Of a stretch of 17,757 nt of DNA, positions 1-5,761 are shown piece by piece. The notes beneath the pieces are model-generated. The model was not told the origin of the DNA. It saw only the letters and a list, made by a program, of their open reading frames with translations, and searched no databases. The stretch lies in NCBI GenBank assembly GCA_934635515.1, contig CAKTZK010000029.1:1-17757 (forward strand), written 5' to 3'. Every line of letters begins with the position of its first letter. The stretch's first letter is position 1. This stretch comes from an uncultured Oscillospiraceae bacterium. GTDB lineage: Bacteria; Bacillota_A; Clostridia; Oscillospirales; Oscillospiraceae. The position numbers and the translations under genes were made by a program.

Positions 1-252
1 GGCTGGATCACCGCTGACCACCAGGTGGGCCAGACCGGTAAGACCGTGCATCCCAAGGTTTATATCGCCCTGGGCATCTCCGGTGCTATCCAGCACAAGG
101 CTGGTATGCAGGATTCCGAGTGCATCATCGCTGTGAACAAGAACGATACCGCTCCCATCTTCGAGGTGGCCGACTACGGTATCGTGGGTGACCTGTTCAA
201 GGTCGTTCCCGAGCTGATTGAGTCCATCAAGGCTGCCAAGGCTGCCAAGTAA
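1..252 (+). CDS. etfA: Electron transfer flavoprotein alpha subunit, C-terminal fragment
   Basis: The window opens inside this gene; 83 codons remain before TAA at 250-252. EtfA carries the FAD of the EtfAB heterodimer, which passes electrons between acyl-CoA dehydrogenases and other flavoproteins, and takes part in electron bifurcation in anaerobes. The visible part matches the FAD-binding C-terminal domain of the family: the GQTGKTV segment (codons 9-15), then the [13 protein letters not shown] block that contacts the flavin, then the AVNKND and [12 protein letters not shown] motifs near the end. The Lys/Ala-rich tail is typical. The partner etfB and any acyl-CoA dehydrogenase would lie upstream, outside the window. 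No hairpin terminator follows closely; the first strong one is at 475-516. Identification is secure for the fragment. Confidence 0.95.
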   Translation, partial: GWITADHQVGQTGKTVHPKVYIALGISGAIQHKAGMQDSECIIAVNKNDTAPIFEVADYGIVGDLFKVVPELIESIKAAKAAK

Positions 253-457
253 CTACGCTTTCTTCCTTCTCTTTTTATATTGCGGATTTACTCCAAGACC
301 CGCGGGCAGGCACCTCCCTCCTATACCACAACCAATCTTTCGTCTCAGCGAAACCATGATTTATGGAAAGCTTGCTCATTTCTACCGACACCAATTTTAA
401 GCGACTTTTGACCTGCTCCGGGTTTGGAGCATCTGCAGTACAGACAGCATGACTTTG

Positions 458-563
458 AGTAGAGAAATTCTCATAAAAAGTCAAGGCCCCCCTTAGAGGG
501 ATGGCCTTGACTTTTTAATACTTGGATGAACTGAGAAGATGTCGGCTTAGTAAAGAGATTCTC
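458..563. repeat. Imperfect 15-bp direct repeat pair beside xis
   Basis: AGTAGAGAAATTCTC (458-472) and AGTAAAGAGATTCTC (549-563) match at 13 of 15 positions and lie 91 bp apart. They lie downstream of the Xis-like gene where an integrase or attachment region would be expected, so integrase or Xis arm-type sites are possible. That role is inference; chance similarity is not excluded. Confidence 0.3.
475..516. terminator. Bidirectional intrinsic terminator
   Basis: A perfect 14-bp stem pairs 475-488 (AAAAAGTCAAGGCC) with 503-516 (GGCCTTGACTTTTT) around a 14-nt loop. The U-tract is symmetrical, so it can act on both strands: for etfA from the left and for the xis transcript from the right. Confidence 0.8.
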
Positions 564-582
564 CTATATACGGTCACCCCGC

Positions 583-615
583 AGGTCGGCACGTCTACAT
601 ACCACAAGCCGACCT
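583..615. repeat. 8-bp inverted repeat
   Basis: AGGTCGGC (583-590) and GCCGACCT (608-615) form a perfect inverted repeat with a 17-nt spacer. No U-tract follows, so it is not a terminator. A related GTCGGCTTA occurs at 541-549. It could be a protein-binding site of the former mobile element; no direct evidence of function. Confidence 0.35.
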
Positions 616-693
616 TAATAGCTATCGAAGGCGGGCAGAGTTAAGAGAAAGTTATCAATTCCGCAGCCGGGGCATTCTTTTGTTACAGCGTGG

Positions 694-900
694 TCATTTT
701 TGTGCTGTGTTGGCATCGATCCACTCCCGCATCTTGTCCTTCGGCACCACGATGCGGCTGCCGATCTTCAGAGCAGGGAAGCCCTCACTGTGAACTAACT
801 CATACGCTCCGGCGCGGGAGATGCCCAGCACCGCCGCCACCTGCACGACATTCAGCATCAGGGGCAGCTCATCGTAATTCTTATAGGTACACTCGTTCAT
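694..900 (-). CDS. Excisionase-type helix-turn-helix protein (orphan Xis)
   Basis: A 68-residue protein of the HTH_17/Tn916-Xis-like winged-helix family. These proteins bind element ends and bias tyrosine recombinases toward excision. Residues about 15-40 form the MerR-like helix-turn-helix (LNVVQVAAVLGISRAGAYEL), followed by the wing and the family-typical LKIGSRIVVPKDKMREWI block at 45-61. A good ribosome site (GGAGGAGCG) lies just before the ATG. The gene starts 10 nt after the stop of the flavodoxin-relaxase chimera, and a relaxase-then-xis order is typical of mobilizable elements. No integrase follows on either strand. It is therefore most likely a remnant of a decayed integrative element; a retained regulatory role is possible. 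Confidence 0.8.
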   Translation of the reverse strand: MNECTYKNYDELPLMLNVVQVAAVLGISRAGAYELVHSEGFPALKIGSRIVVPKDKMREWIDANTAQK

Positions 901-910
901 TCGCTCCTCC

Positions 911-1753
911 TTACATCATGGTCATGTCGAAACCGTGATACTGCTCATATTCTTCCTCGTAGCTTTCCTGTTCCTGACGGCGGGACTGATACCACTCCAC
1001 CAGCTCCTGCAGCAAGAGGCTGCTGTAATACAGCTCACGGGCAAGGTCGCTGACCTCGCTGTTCTCGTCCTCACAGAGGGCGCAGATGGCGGCCACCGTA
1101 CCCGCCATGCCGCAGACGACATCCTCCAGCGTGGGTGTCGGCTCACGATGGTCATAGGCAATTTCCCGGCAGGCTTGCAGATAATCCGCACCGCCCAGCC
1201 GGAAGTACAGCTCCATATTCTCGCGCTTCAGCGTCTGGTCGAACAGCTTGCTGTCCCGGCAGCGGATGTTCTCCGGCGTGGTGTAGGTGATGTATTTCTG
1301 ATGCGGCTCCCATTTCACATCGTAACCATAGGCGTTCATATACGCAACGAACTCCTGCTCCGTGCGGGAAAGGCCGCTGCCCTCGTGGGTGCAGAAGGGA
1401 TGGATGGTCTTGCCCGCCAGATCATAGCTTTCAAGAAACGTGTAGACTGCCATGGGCATGGTGCCCCAGTAGTTGGGATAGCCCAGGTATATCTTGTCGT
1501 AGGCATCCAGATCTTCGGGCATATCCAGCACCTCCGGCCGGGCGTTGGCCCGCAGGTCCGCCTTGGCTTCGGCGGTGCAGGTGTCATAGTCATCGGAATA
1601 GGGCCGTGCCTGTTCAATTTTATAAAGCGCACCGCCGGTGATGTCGGCCAGCATTTTTGCTGCCCTTTCCGTGTTGCCGGTAGAAACGCGCCTGTGGGCG
1701 CCGCCAAAATAATTCTCTCCCGCCCGGGGGTAAAACGCGATCAAAATTGCCAT
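911..1753 (-). CDS. Flavodoxin fused to a relaxase C-terminal remnant (chimeric gene)
   Basis: A 280-residue open frame with two unrelated parts. Residues 1 to about 130 are a flavodoxin (Flavodoxin_4 type): N-terminal strand AILIAFYPRAGENY, phosphate-loop-like STGNTE at 24-29, and the conserved YLGYPNYWGTMPMAV and HPFCTHEGSGLSR blocks. The usual flavodoxin ending is missing. From about residue 132 the sequence switches to FVAYMNAYGYDVKWEP..KYITYTTPENIRCRDSKL, which resembles the segment after the nuclease domain in MOB relaxases of Firmicutes mobile elements; the tail to 280 is acidic and coiled-coil-like. No relaxase catalytic histidine cluster or tyrosine is present. A normal flavodoxin promoter (1784-1812) and ribosome site (AAAGGAGCG) precede it, and an Xis-like gene follows by 10 nt. 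The likely origin is an element inserted in or near a flavodoxin gene, then an internal deletion. Flavin binding by the product is uncertain. Confidence 0.75.
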   Translation of the reverse strand: MAILIAFYPRAGENYFGGAHRRVSTGNTERAAKMLADITGGALYKIEQARPYSDDYDTCTAEAKADLRANARPEVLDMPEDLDAYDKIYLGYPNYWGTMPMAVYTFLESYDLAGKTIHPFCTHEGSGLSRTEQEFVAYMNAYGYDVKWEPHQKYITYTTPENIRCRDSKLFDQTLKRENMELYFRLGGADYLQACREIAYDHREPTPTLEDVVCGMAGTVAAICALCEDENSEVSDLARELYYSSLLLQELVEWYQSRRQEQESYEEEYEQYHGFDMTMM

Positions 1754-1783
1754 ATAGACGCTCCTTTCACTTTATCTGCCCTT

Positions 1784-1812
1784 ATTGTAGCCGGTTTGCC
1801 CTCCGCAATCAA
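1784..1812 (-). promoter_or_regulatory. Sigma-A promoter of the flavodoxin gene
   Basis: On the minus strand TTGATT (1812-1807) and TACAAT (1789-1784) are separated by exactly 17 bp. This places transcription start near 1777, about 24 nt before the ATG at 1753. Confidence 0.6.
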
Positions 1813-1854
1813 TTTCGCTTTCACGCCTTTCGGATAAGCAAAACTTATGCAAAT

Positions 1855-1886
1855 GCAAAAGGAGACACCATCGTGTCTCCTTTTGC
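1855..1886 (-). terminator. Intrinsic terminator after the GyrI-like gene
   Basis: A perfect 14-bp stem, GCAAAAGGAGACAC (1855-1868) with GTGTCTCCTTTTGC (1873-1886), around a CATC loop, 32 bp downstream of the GyrI-like stop. The U-run is partly inside the stem. It separates the lysR-gyrI unit from the flavodoxin promoter. Confidence 0.75.
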
Positions 1887-1917
1887 TGTATATAGAGCCG
1901 GGCAAGCCGCACGGTGT

Positions 1918-2550
1918 CTAAATCTTTTTTATCGGATGCCTGATCACAGTCTTCCACTTTTCGGGAGCAACCTTTCTTGCGTCCGACAGATAAATTTCAT
2001 GGTGCCGTCTCGTCTCCGTCAAGTCGTTGGCATATCCGCATTTGTGGATATACGCATCCATCAAAGCCACGGATGCCGCCTCCTCATCGAATGGACCCAA
2101 GTGCATTATTTGAACGCACAGCCCCTCCTCTATCGTTAAAAACTCCGCCGATGTGCAATCTATTTTTTTCTTTTTACTCGCCGTTTCGGCGGCCCATTTA
2201 AAGTCTTCTTGCGTTACAAAATCCGGCAGGCGGATAACCGATATCCACTGAAACGAGCCTTTATCCGCATAGTCTGTTTCCTCCCTGCCGTCCTGCCACC
2301 AGAATCCTTCCAGCGGAGGCACCACATATTCAAAAAAGCCTTCGATTTTATGATCCGTTTTATAACTCATCTTCAGCGTGTAGGCAACGGCGTATAAAAC
2401 GCTGATGGCCTGCTGATACGCCCCGCCTTCCTCGTTCGGATCGCCCTTTCCCCTGACCGCGATATAATTCGCTTTCGGAACCGATACCACCTCCGGTTTG
2501 TTTTTGGGCATGTAAAATTCCTTGTATTCTTTCTTAAAATCAAAAGCCAT
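1918..2550 (-). CDS. GyrI-like small-molecule-binding domain protein
   Basis: A 210-residue protein starting at the ATG at 2550, chosen because GAAAGAGGTAATT directly precedes it; a 16-codon upstream extension has no ribosome site and approaches lysR. The sequence fits the GyrI-like/SbmC family (also the effector domain of AraC- and BmrR-type regulators): early KPEVVSVPKANYIAVRGKGDPN, then a central EGFFEYVVPPLEGFWW region and a C-terminal LCVQIMHLGPFDEE..HHEIYLSDARKVAPEKWKTVIRHP block typical of such stand-alone proteins. The family binds hydrophobic cations or other small molecules; some members hydrolyse cyclopropanoids. No DNA-binding domain is attached. It follows the LysR gene by 37 bp on the same strand and is probably co-transcribed. 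The ligand cannot be told from sequence. Confidence 0.8.
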   Translation of the reverse strand: MAFDFKKEYKEFYMPKNKPEVVSVPKANYIAVRGKGDPNEEGGAYQQAISVLYAVAYTLKMSYKTDHKIEGFFEYVVPPLEGFWWQDGREETDYADKGSFQWISVIRLPDFVTQEDFKWAAETASKKKKIDCTSAEFLTIEEGLCVQIMHLGPFDEEAASVALMDAYIHKCGYANDLTETRRHHEIYLSDARKVAPEKWKTVIRHPIKKI

Positions 2551-2587
2551 AATTACCTCTTTCAATTTTCGTTTGCTGCCGCCTCTC

Positions 2588-3472
2588 TTATTCTGCAAAT
2601 TGCTCTTTCAGCAGCTGGGCAAACTCCTCCACATAGCAGCCGGCTTTGTCCTTTTTCCAGAAGGCGCAATAGTTTCGCAGGATCGGCTCGTCTCCGCGCA
2701 CCAAAGGAAGCCGCACAATGGACTTTCCCATGGTTGCCCGGGCCGCAGCCCCTTCCACCGGAAGGAATCCCTTGCGGGCGATCACCATCAGCCGGGCCTC
2801 CTCCATGTTTTCCGCATACAAAAATTCACCCGAAAGCCCCACAACGGTCCGGTAGTACTCCTGCTCCGTTTCTCTCTGCGCCGGGGACGCCACCAGGATA
2901 CAGGGGATGTTCTTCAGCTCCGCCGGGGTGATCTGCGGCAGCTGGGCCAGGGGGCTGCGGGCGGAGACTTCCACATAGCTTTCGCAGGTGGTCAGAAGCA
3001 GATTCACATACTCCTCCGAAAAGGCCCGCCGCTGGTCGTTCAGGATCAGGTCTGCCTCCTCCGAGCGCAGCATGGCGTACAGCTCCTCATGGTTGCCGTA
3101 CATGACCGACACATCCACATCCGGGTGCTTTTCTGAAAACAGCTCCAGAGCCCGGTGAAATTCACCGCCCGTATAGCAGCGGAGATATCCGATCTTCAGG
3201 CCCGCCTGCTCACCCTTGGCGATCTTAGCAGCCTCGCTGCACATCCTTTCATAGTCCGCCGTCAGGATCAGGCTCTTTTGATAGAAGTATTCTTCGGCGG
3301 GCGTCAGCGTAAAGCGGCGGTTTCTGCGCTCCAGCAATGGAAAGCCCAGCTCCCGTTCCAGCGCCTGCACCTGCTGGGAAATGGCGGACTGCGAAATGAA
3401 ATTTTCCTCTGCCGCCTCGGAAAAGCTGTTCAGCCGAACAACGGATTGAAAGTATTTGAGCTGTTTCAGCAT
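2588..3472 (-). CDS. LysR-family transcriptional regulator
   Basis: A 294-residue regulator of standard LysR length. Residues 1-60 are the winged helix-turn-helix with the classic pattern SFSEAAEENFISQSAISQQVQALERELGFPLLERRNRRFTLTPAE. The remainder is a periplasmic-binding-protein-like effector domain beginning at LKIGYLRCYTGGEFHRAL (about 92-109). A ribosome site AGGGAGG precedes the ATG and a TATAAT-containing promoter lies at 3504-3532. The gene upstream on the same strand (3635-4054) has its own terminator, so lysR is the head of a short unit with the GyrI-like gene. LysR regulators often control a divergent gene, but the upstream gene here runs in the same direction, so targets are unknown. 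Confidence 0.9.
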   Translation of the reverse strand: MLKQLKYFQSVVRLNSFSEAAEENFISQSAISQQVQALERELGFPLLERRNRRFTLTPAEEYFYQKSLILTADYERMCSEAAKIAKGEQAGLKIGYLRCYTGGEFHRALELFSEKHPDVDVSVMYGNHEELYAMLRSEEADLILNDQRRAFSEEYVNLLLTTCESYVEVSARSPLAQLPQITPAELKNIPCILVASPAQRETEQEYYRTVVGLSGEFLYAENMEEARLMVIARKGFLPVEGAAARATMGKSIVRLPLVRGDEPILRNYCAFWKKDKAGCYVEEFAQLLKEQFAE

Positions 3473-3503
3473 GCAGCCGCCTCCCTTTGTCCTTTATGCC
3501 CTC

Positions 3504-3532
3504 ATTATAGCACAGCGCCCGGACAGCGTCTA
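3504..3532 (-). promoter_or_regulatory. Promoter of the lysR-gyrI unit
   Basis: On the minus strand a perfect TATAAT (3509-3504) with TAGACG (3532-3527) 17 bp upstream, four of six bases matching the -35 consensus. The start would be near 3497, about 25 nt before the lysR ATG. Confidence 0.6.
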
Positions 3533-3590
3533 CCGTTGGCTCTCCCACCGCTCTCCGTTCATCCGTTTTTCCCGTCCCAGCCAAGCTAAA

Positions 3591-3620
3591 GCGGCGGTAT
3601 TCCTCCCGGAATACCGCCGC
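3591..3620 (-). terminator. Intrinsic terminator after the racemase/membrane-protein unit
   Basis: A perfect 13-bp stem, GCGGCGGTATTCC (3591-3603) with GGAATACCGCCGC (3608-3620), TCCC loop. It lies 14 bp beyond the stop of the membrane protein. The U-tract on the minus side is short (TTTAGCTT), so efficiency is uncertain. Confidence 0.65.
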
Positions 3621-3634
3621 TTTCTCTTGCAGGC

Positions 3635-4054
3635 TCAAAAATGACTATCCACAAACTTGTTGAACTTTGTGTTGTCGATGTGGTCCTTATAGGTGTTGCG
3701 GAAGCGCTTCACCGTCAGGCTGTTGTACTGGGTGATCTTCCAGTATTTCAGAATACCGGCCACCAGCGCCACACCTCCGCAGAGGTAGCCCATAGGAGCC
3801 GTGCGGGTGCAGGTATATACCAATACGCTCAAGACTATCACCGAGATCACCACGCCGGCGATCTGCTTTTTGGGGTGCAGCAGCTTTACGATGTCCTCCT
3901 TGATGATGCCCTCCTCCACCATAGCCTTGGCAAACCGCTTCTGCACGCCGAAAAGGCTGGCCGTATTGAGGATGCAGGGCGCCACCACCAAAAACGCAAA
4001 CAGGGCCTGCACCATGCTGATCATTAATACACTGATATCACTCATATTTCCCAT
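3635..4054 (-). CDS. Three-helix membrane protein of unknown function
   Basis: A 139-residue protein I cannot assign to a named family. Hydrophobic segments are at about 8-30, 66-84 and 88-106; between the first two is a charged amphipathic stretch (VQKRFAKAMVEEGIIKEDIVKLLHPKKQ), and the C-terminus is polar and basic with aromatic residues. A ribosome site GGAGAAG is 9 nt before the ATG at 4054; a second ATG three codons in is possible. It starts three bases after the stop of the racemase-family gene, so the two are almost certainly co-transcribed. A role in moving or sensing the racemase substrate would be speculation. Confidence 0.75.
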   Translation of the reverse strand: MGNMSDISVLMISMVQALFAFLVVAPCILNTASLFGVQKRFAKAMVEEGIIKEDIVKLLHPKKQIAGVVISVIVLSVLVYTCTRTAPMGYLCGGVALVAGILKYWKITQYNSLTVKRFRNTYKDHIDNTKFNKFVDSHF

Positions 4055-4057
4055 TCT

Positions 4058-5182
4058 TTACTTCTCCCTCTCCACTGATTCAATATCCTCTCCGGTAAAT
4101 ATTACCGGCATGTCCCCTCTGCTGGTGGCAAAGAGCATGTGCCTGTAGCTCAGGTCAAAGCTCACAACATCTCCCACATGCAAAGGCCGCACACAGTCCT
4201 CCACGTCCAAAATGCAGTGGTCCGAAGCGCCGCCGACCACCGTCATGCCCGGCTCCCGGCACAGCAGGCTCTCCATGTCGCCCACGTCGGCCCGGCCAAA
4301 GGCCGCCAGCGCCCGCAGACGAATCCCCCGGTCCACATAGGTGGGGTGGTGTCCAAAGGCATCGATCACGGTCTCCCCCACGGGTTGGGTGGGCTTTTTC
4401 CGCAGCTCAATGATCTCCGCCTCCAGGCGTATGGTGCCCCGGAGCAGATAGTCCATGTCCTCAATGCCCCAGTCGTCCTGCAAGTCCTTGGCAAGCAAAG
4501 CCGCCTCCCCGATGCGCAGGTGGTTGATGCCCTCGGGCATGGTCCCCCAGTGGACCAGGGTGTAGCTGCTGGTAGCGCCGCCGGACACGATCTCCAGCCT
4601 GCGCCCGATGCGCGCCTCAATGGCCCGGGCAATGTCCACCAGCTGCCCCATGTTCTTCAGCGTGGGCTTTATAGAGCCGTAGCAGCCCAGGTTTACCCCG
4701 ATACCGGCCAGGTGCAGGTGCGGAAGCTCCCGCTCCACGCGGCAGCACGCCTCCACCATCTCCTCCTTGTCCCAGAAGCCCTCCCGCAGGTCGCCCAGGT
4801 CGGCCATGACAATAACTTTGTGGGTAACATTCTGGCCGGCGCAGACCTTGTCCAGCGCCTCCATGGTGGATAGGTCGCTCTGCAGAGAGTATTCCGCCAG
4901 CCGCGCCACATCCGGCAGCTCCGACATGCCCGGTACCCGCAGCAGCAGATACGGCCCCGGGATCCCCTCTTCGCGCCAGCGCTCCATCTGTTCCAGGCGG
5001 CTGGTGGCAAGCTGGAGGGCGCCGCAGGACCGGTAAAGCCGGGCGATCTCCGGCATGCCATCCACACCCTTTATCACCCCGGCCACAGCAATACCCCGCG
5101 CTGCGCAGCGGCTGACGATCTGGGTAAAATTGTTGCGCAGCTTGTTCCGGTCTATCACAAGACGGGGATATTTTCTCTCCAT
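4058..5182 (-). CDS. Alanine/ornithine racemase family PLP enzyme
   Basis: A 374-residue fold-type III PLP enzyme. The family interconverts L- and D-amino acids; characterised relatives include alanine racemases and the ornithine racemase of clostridial ornithine fermentation. The start pattern YPRLVIDRNKLRNN, followed by AGVIKG with Lys38 as the likely PLP Schiff-base residue, is the family N-terminus. The barrel motifs GIGVNLGCYGS (around 160-170), SGGATSSY (about 200-207) and HLRIGEAALL (about 221-230) fit the alanine/ornithine subgroup rather than the peptidoglycan Alr. The C-terminal beta domain follows, with GGASDHCILDV. Substrate cannot be fixed: no ornithine aminomutase (oraS/oraE) or other ornithine-pathway gene is in view. 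The ribosome site is GAGGT; an extended -10 promoter is at 5214-5222. Confidence 0.85.
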   Translation of the reverse strand: MERKYPRLVIDRNKLRNNFTQIVSRCAARGIAVAGVIKGVDGMPEIARLYRSCGALQLATSRLEQMERWREEGIPGPYLLLRVPGMSELPDVARLAEYSLQSDLSTMEALDKVCAGQNVTHKVIVMADLGDLREGFWDKEEMVEACCRVERELPHLHLAGIGVNLGCYGSIKPTLKNMGQLVDIARAIEARIGRRLEIVSGGATSSYTLVHWGTMPEGINHLRIGEAALLAKDLQDDWGIEDMDYLLRGTIRLEAEIIELRKKPTQPVGETVIDAFGHHPTYVDRGIRLRALAAFGRADVGDMESLLCREPGMTVVGGASDHCILDVEDCVRPLHVGDVVSFDLSYRHMLFATSRGDMPVIFTGEDIESVEREK

Positions 5183-5213
5183 GTTCTTACCTCATTCTTT
5201 CGCAGATAAGAGG

Positions 5214-5222
5214 ATTATATCA
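5214..5222 (-). promoter_or_regulatory. Extended -10 promoter of the racemase unit
   Basis: On the minus strand TGATATAAT is a perfect extended -10 element (TATAAT at 5219-5214). The -35 position 17 bp upstream (TGGCAA) matches poorly, which is usual for extended -10 promoters. The start near 5207 leaves a leader of about 25 nt. Confidence 0.55.
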
Positions 5223-5356
5223 TAGTTTTGATAGAATTGCCACTGTTTTCTGCCGCTTCTCCCTGTAAACAGCCGGAAAAATATTCGTCATTTCACAAAA
5301 CATGCGGGCACATTTTTTTCTTTTTTGGAAAATACACCAAAATGCGAAAAACCCGG

Positions 5357-5385
5357 TTGACAGCCGCCGTCCATGGGTGTATTAT
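5357..5385 (+). promoter_or_regulatory. Near-consensus promoter of the methionine transporter operon
   Basis: TTGACA (5357-5362) and TATTAT (5380-5385) are separated by exactly 17 bp. Transcription should start near 5392, leaving about 30 nt before the leader-peptide ATG and a leader of about 370 nt before metQ. Such a strong promoter with no evident operator suits control by downstream termination. Confidence 0.8.
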
Positions 5386-5420
5386 GCCAACATCCAAAGC
5401 AAAGGAAAGGAGAAAGCAGC

Positions 5421-5528
5421 ATGAAGCAGTTTAGCCGCAGCATGATGATGATGCAGATGTGCATGCCCATGTGCATGTGCATGTTTCCTTGCGCGCAAAA
5501 CAGCCATCTGCTTTCCCATAACGCCTAA
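5421..5528 (+). CDS. Met/Cys-rich leader peptide (putative attenuator peptide)
   Basis: A 35-codon ORF, too short for ordinary gene finding. The start is supported by AAAGGAG (5406-5412) 8 nt before the ATG. Ten of 35 residues are Met (1, 8-11, 13, 15, 17, 19, 21) and four are Cys (14, 18, 20, 24); 12 of the 14 codons from 8 to 21 are Met or Cys, giving a concentrated demand for charged Met-tRNA. The ORF is the first element after a strong promoter and ends 30 nt before a strong intrinsic terminator, with metQNI beyond it. This is the classic layout of amino-acid leader peptides such as trpL and hisL. Inference: ribosomes stalling for lack of Met-tRNA or Cys-tRNA prevent termination and switch on uptake. 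The alternative is a Met/Cys-rich Cu(I)-binding microprotein; operon context favours a leader. Confidence 0.75.
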   Translation: MKQFSRSMMMMQMCMPMCMCMFPCAQNSHLLSHNA

Positions 5529-5569
5529 GCGGTCTTAAGGCCGCGGGTATCGCTTATCGCAGCGGGAAG
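5512..5569 (+). promoter_or_regulatory. Candidate antiterminator and competing stems of the met leader
   Basis: Several mutually exclusive pairings are visible. TTTCCC (5512-5517), inside the last codons of the leader ORF, can pair with GGGAAG (5564-5569), which is the 5' arm of the terminator; a ribosome at the stop codon (5526-5528) would cover much of it, whereas one stalled at the Met codons (5442-5483) would leave it free. GCGGTC (5529-5534) pairs with GGCCGC (5539-5544), and TAAGCGGT (5526-5533) pairs with ATCGCTTA (5549-5556). The antiterminator is only six pairs including one G-U, so it is a proposal by eye and not a fold calculation. Confidence 0.35.
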
Positions 5570-5597
5570 TCACTTGGCTTCCCGCTGTTTTATTTTT
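5559..5597 (+). terminator. Attenuator terminator upstream of metQ
   Basis: AGCGGGAAG (5561-5569) pairs perfectly with CTTCCCGCT (5578-5586), extended by C5560-G5587, around an 8-nt loop and followed by TTTTATTTTT (5588-5597). It lies after the leader-peptide stop and before metQ, with no visible second promoter in between, so transcripts from the 5357 promoter must read through it to express metQNI. Confidence 0.8.
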
Positions 5598-5622
5598 CAG
5601 TTCAGTAAGGAGGATCCGTTCC

Positions 5623-5700
5623 ATGAAAAAGTTCTACCGTCTCTTTACCACCGGCTGGCGAATGTGTCCTCCGGACACAGAGATCAGAAACCGTGCGTAA
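5623..5700 (+). CDS. Second small upstream ORF, unknown
   Basis: A 25-codon ORF between the attenuator and metQ. It has one of the best ribosome sites in the window: TAAGGAGG ending at 5613, 9 nt before the ATG at 5623. The product is basic at the N-terminus (MKKFYRLFTTGWR), contains a single internal Met-Cys pair (14-15), and has no transmembrane segment or known motif that I recognise. A perfect 7-bp hairpin, TGTGTCC/GGACACA (5663-5669/5673-5679), lies within its coding sequence. It ends 61 nt before the metQ ATG. It could be a second leader that tunes translation of metQ, or a genuine microprotein. Function is unknown. Confidence 0.45.
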   Translation: MKKFYRLFTTGWRMCPPDTEIRNRA

Positions 5701-5761
5701 CCGAGGCAACTGCCCCTTCAAATATATCAAACCAAACATTATTAAAAAGGAGAACAAAACC

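Larger units (their letters stand above)
253..693. other. Intergenic stretch between etfA and orphan xis, probable element scar
   Basis: About 440 bp without a convincing gene. It holds a strong bidirectional terminator (475-516), a pair of imperfect direct repeats (458-472 and 549-563) and an 8-bp inverted repeat (583-590/608-615). A minus-strand open frame at 275-484 begins with TTG inside the terminator stem and has no ribosome site, so I do not call it a gene, although its composition is protein-like. In integrative elements an integrase gene commonly follows xis; here that position (left of 694) has none. Confidence 0.5.

Noticed and set aside
275..484. Minus-strand open frame of 69 codons downstream of xis
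   Set aside because: Starts with TTG inside a terminator stem, has no ribosome site and matches no family I know. The residue mix looks protein-like, so a decayed fragment is possible.
935..1837. Plus-strand open frame of 300 codons opposite the flavodoxin chimera
   Set aside because: Third-position GC shadow with no ribosome site; the minus-strand frame has recognisable flavodoxin motifs.
5421..5528. Leader ORF read as a copper-binding Met/Cys peptide
   Set aside because: Met/Cys spacing could bind Cu(I), but there is no copper gene nearby, and the terminator and methionine transporter follow directly. Kept as an alternative only.
5392..5761. SAM riboswitch or Met T-box in the metQ leader
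   Set aside because: I looked for the conserved SAM-I core and for the T-box antiterminator motif (TGGNACCGCG-like) and saw neither. The Met-rich ORF plus terminator explains the leader better.
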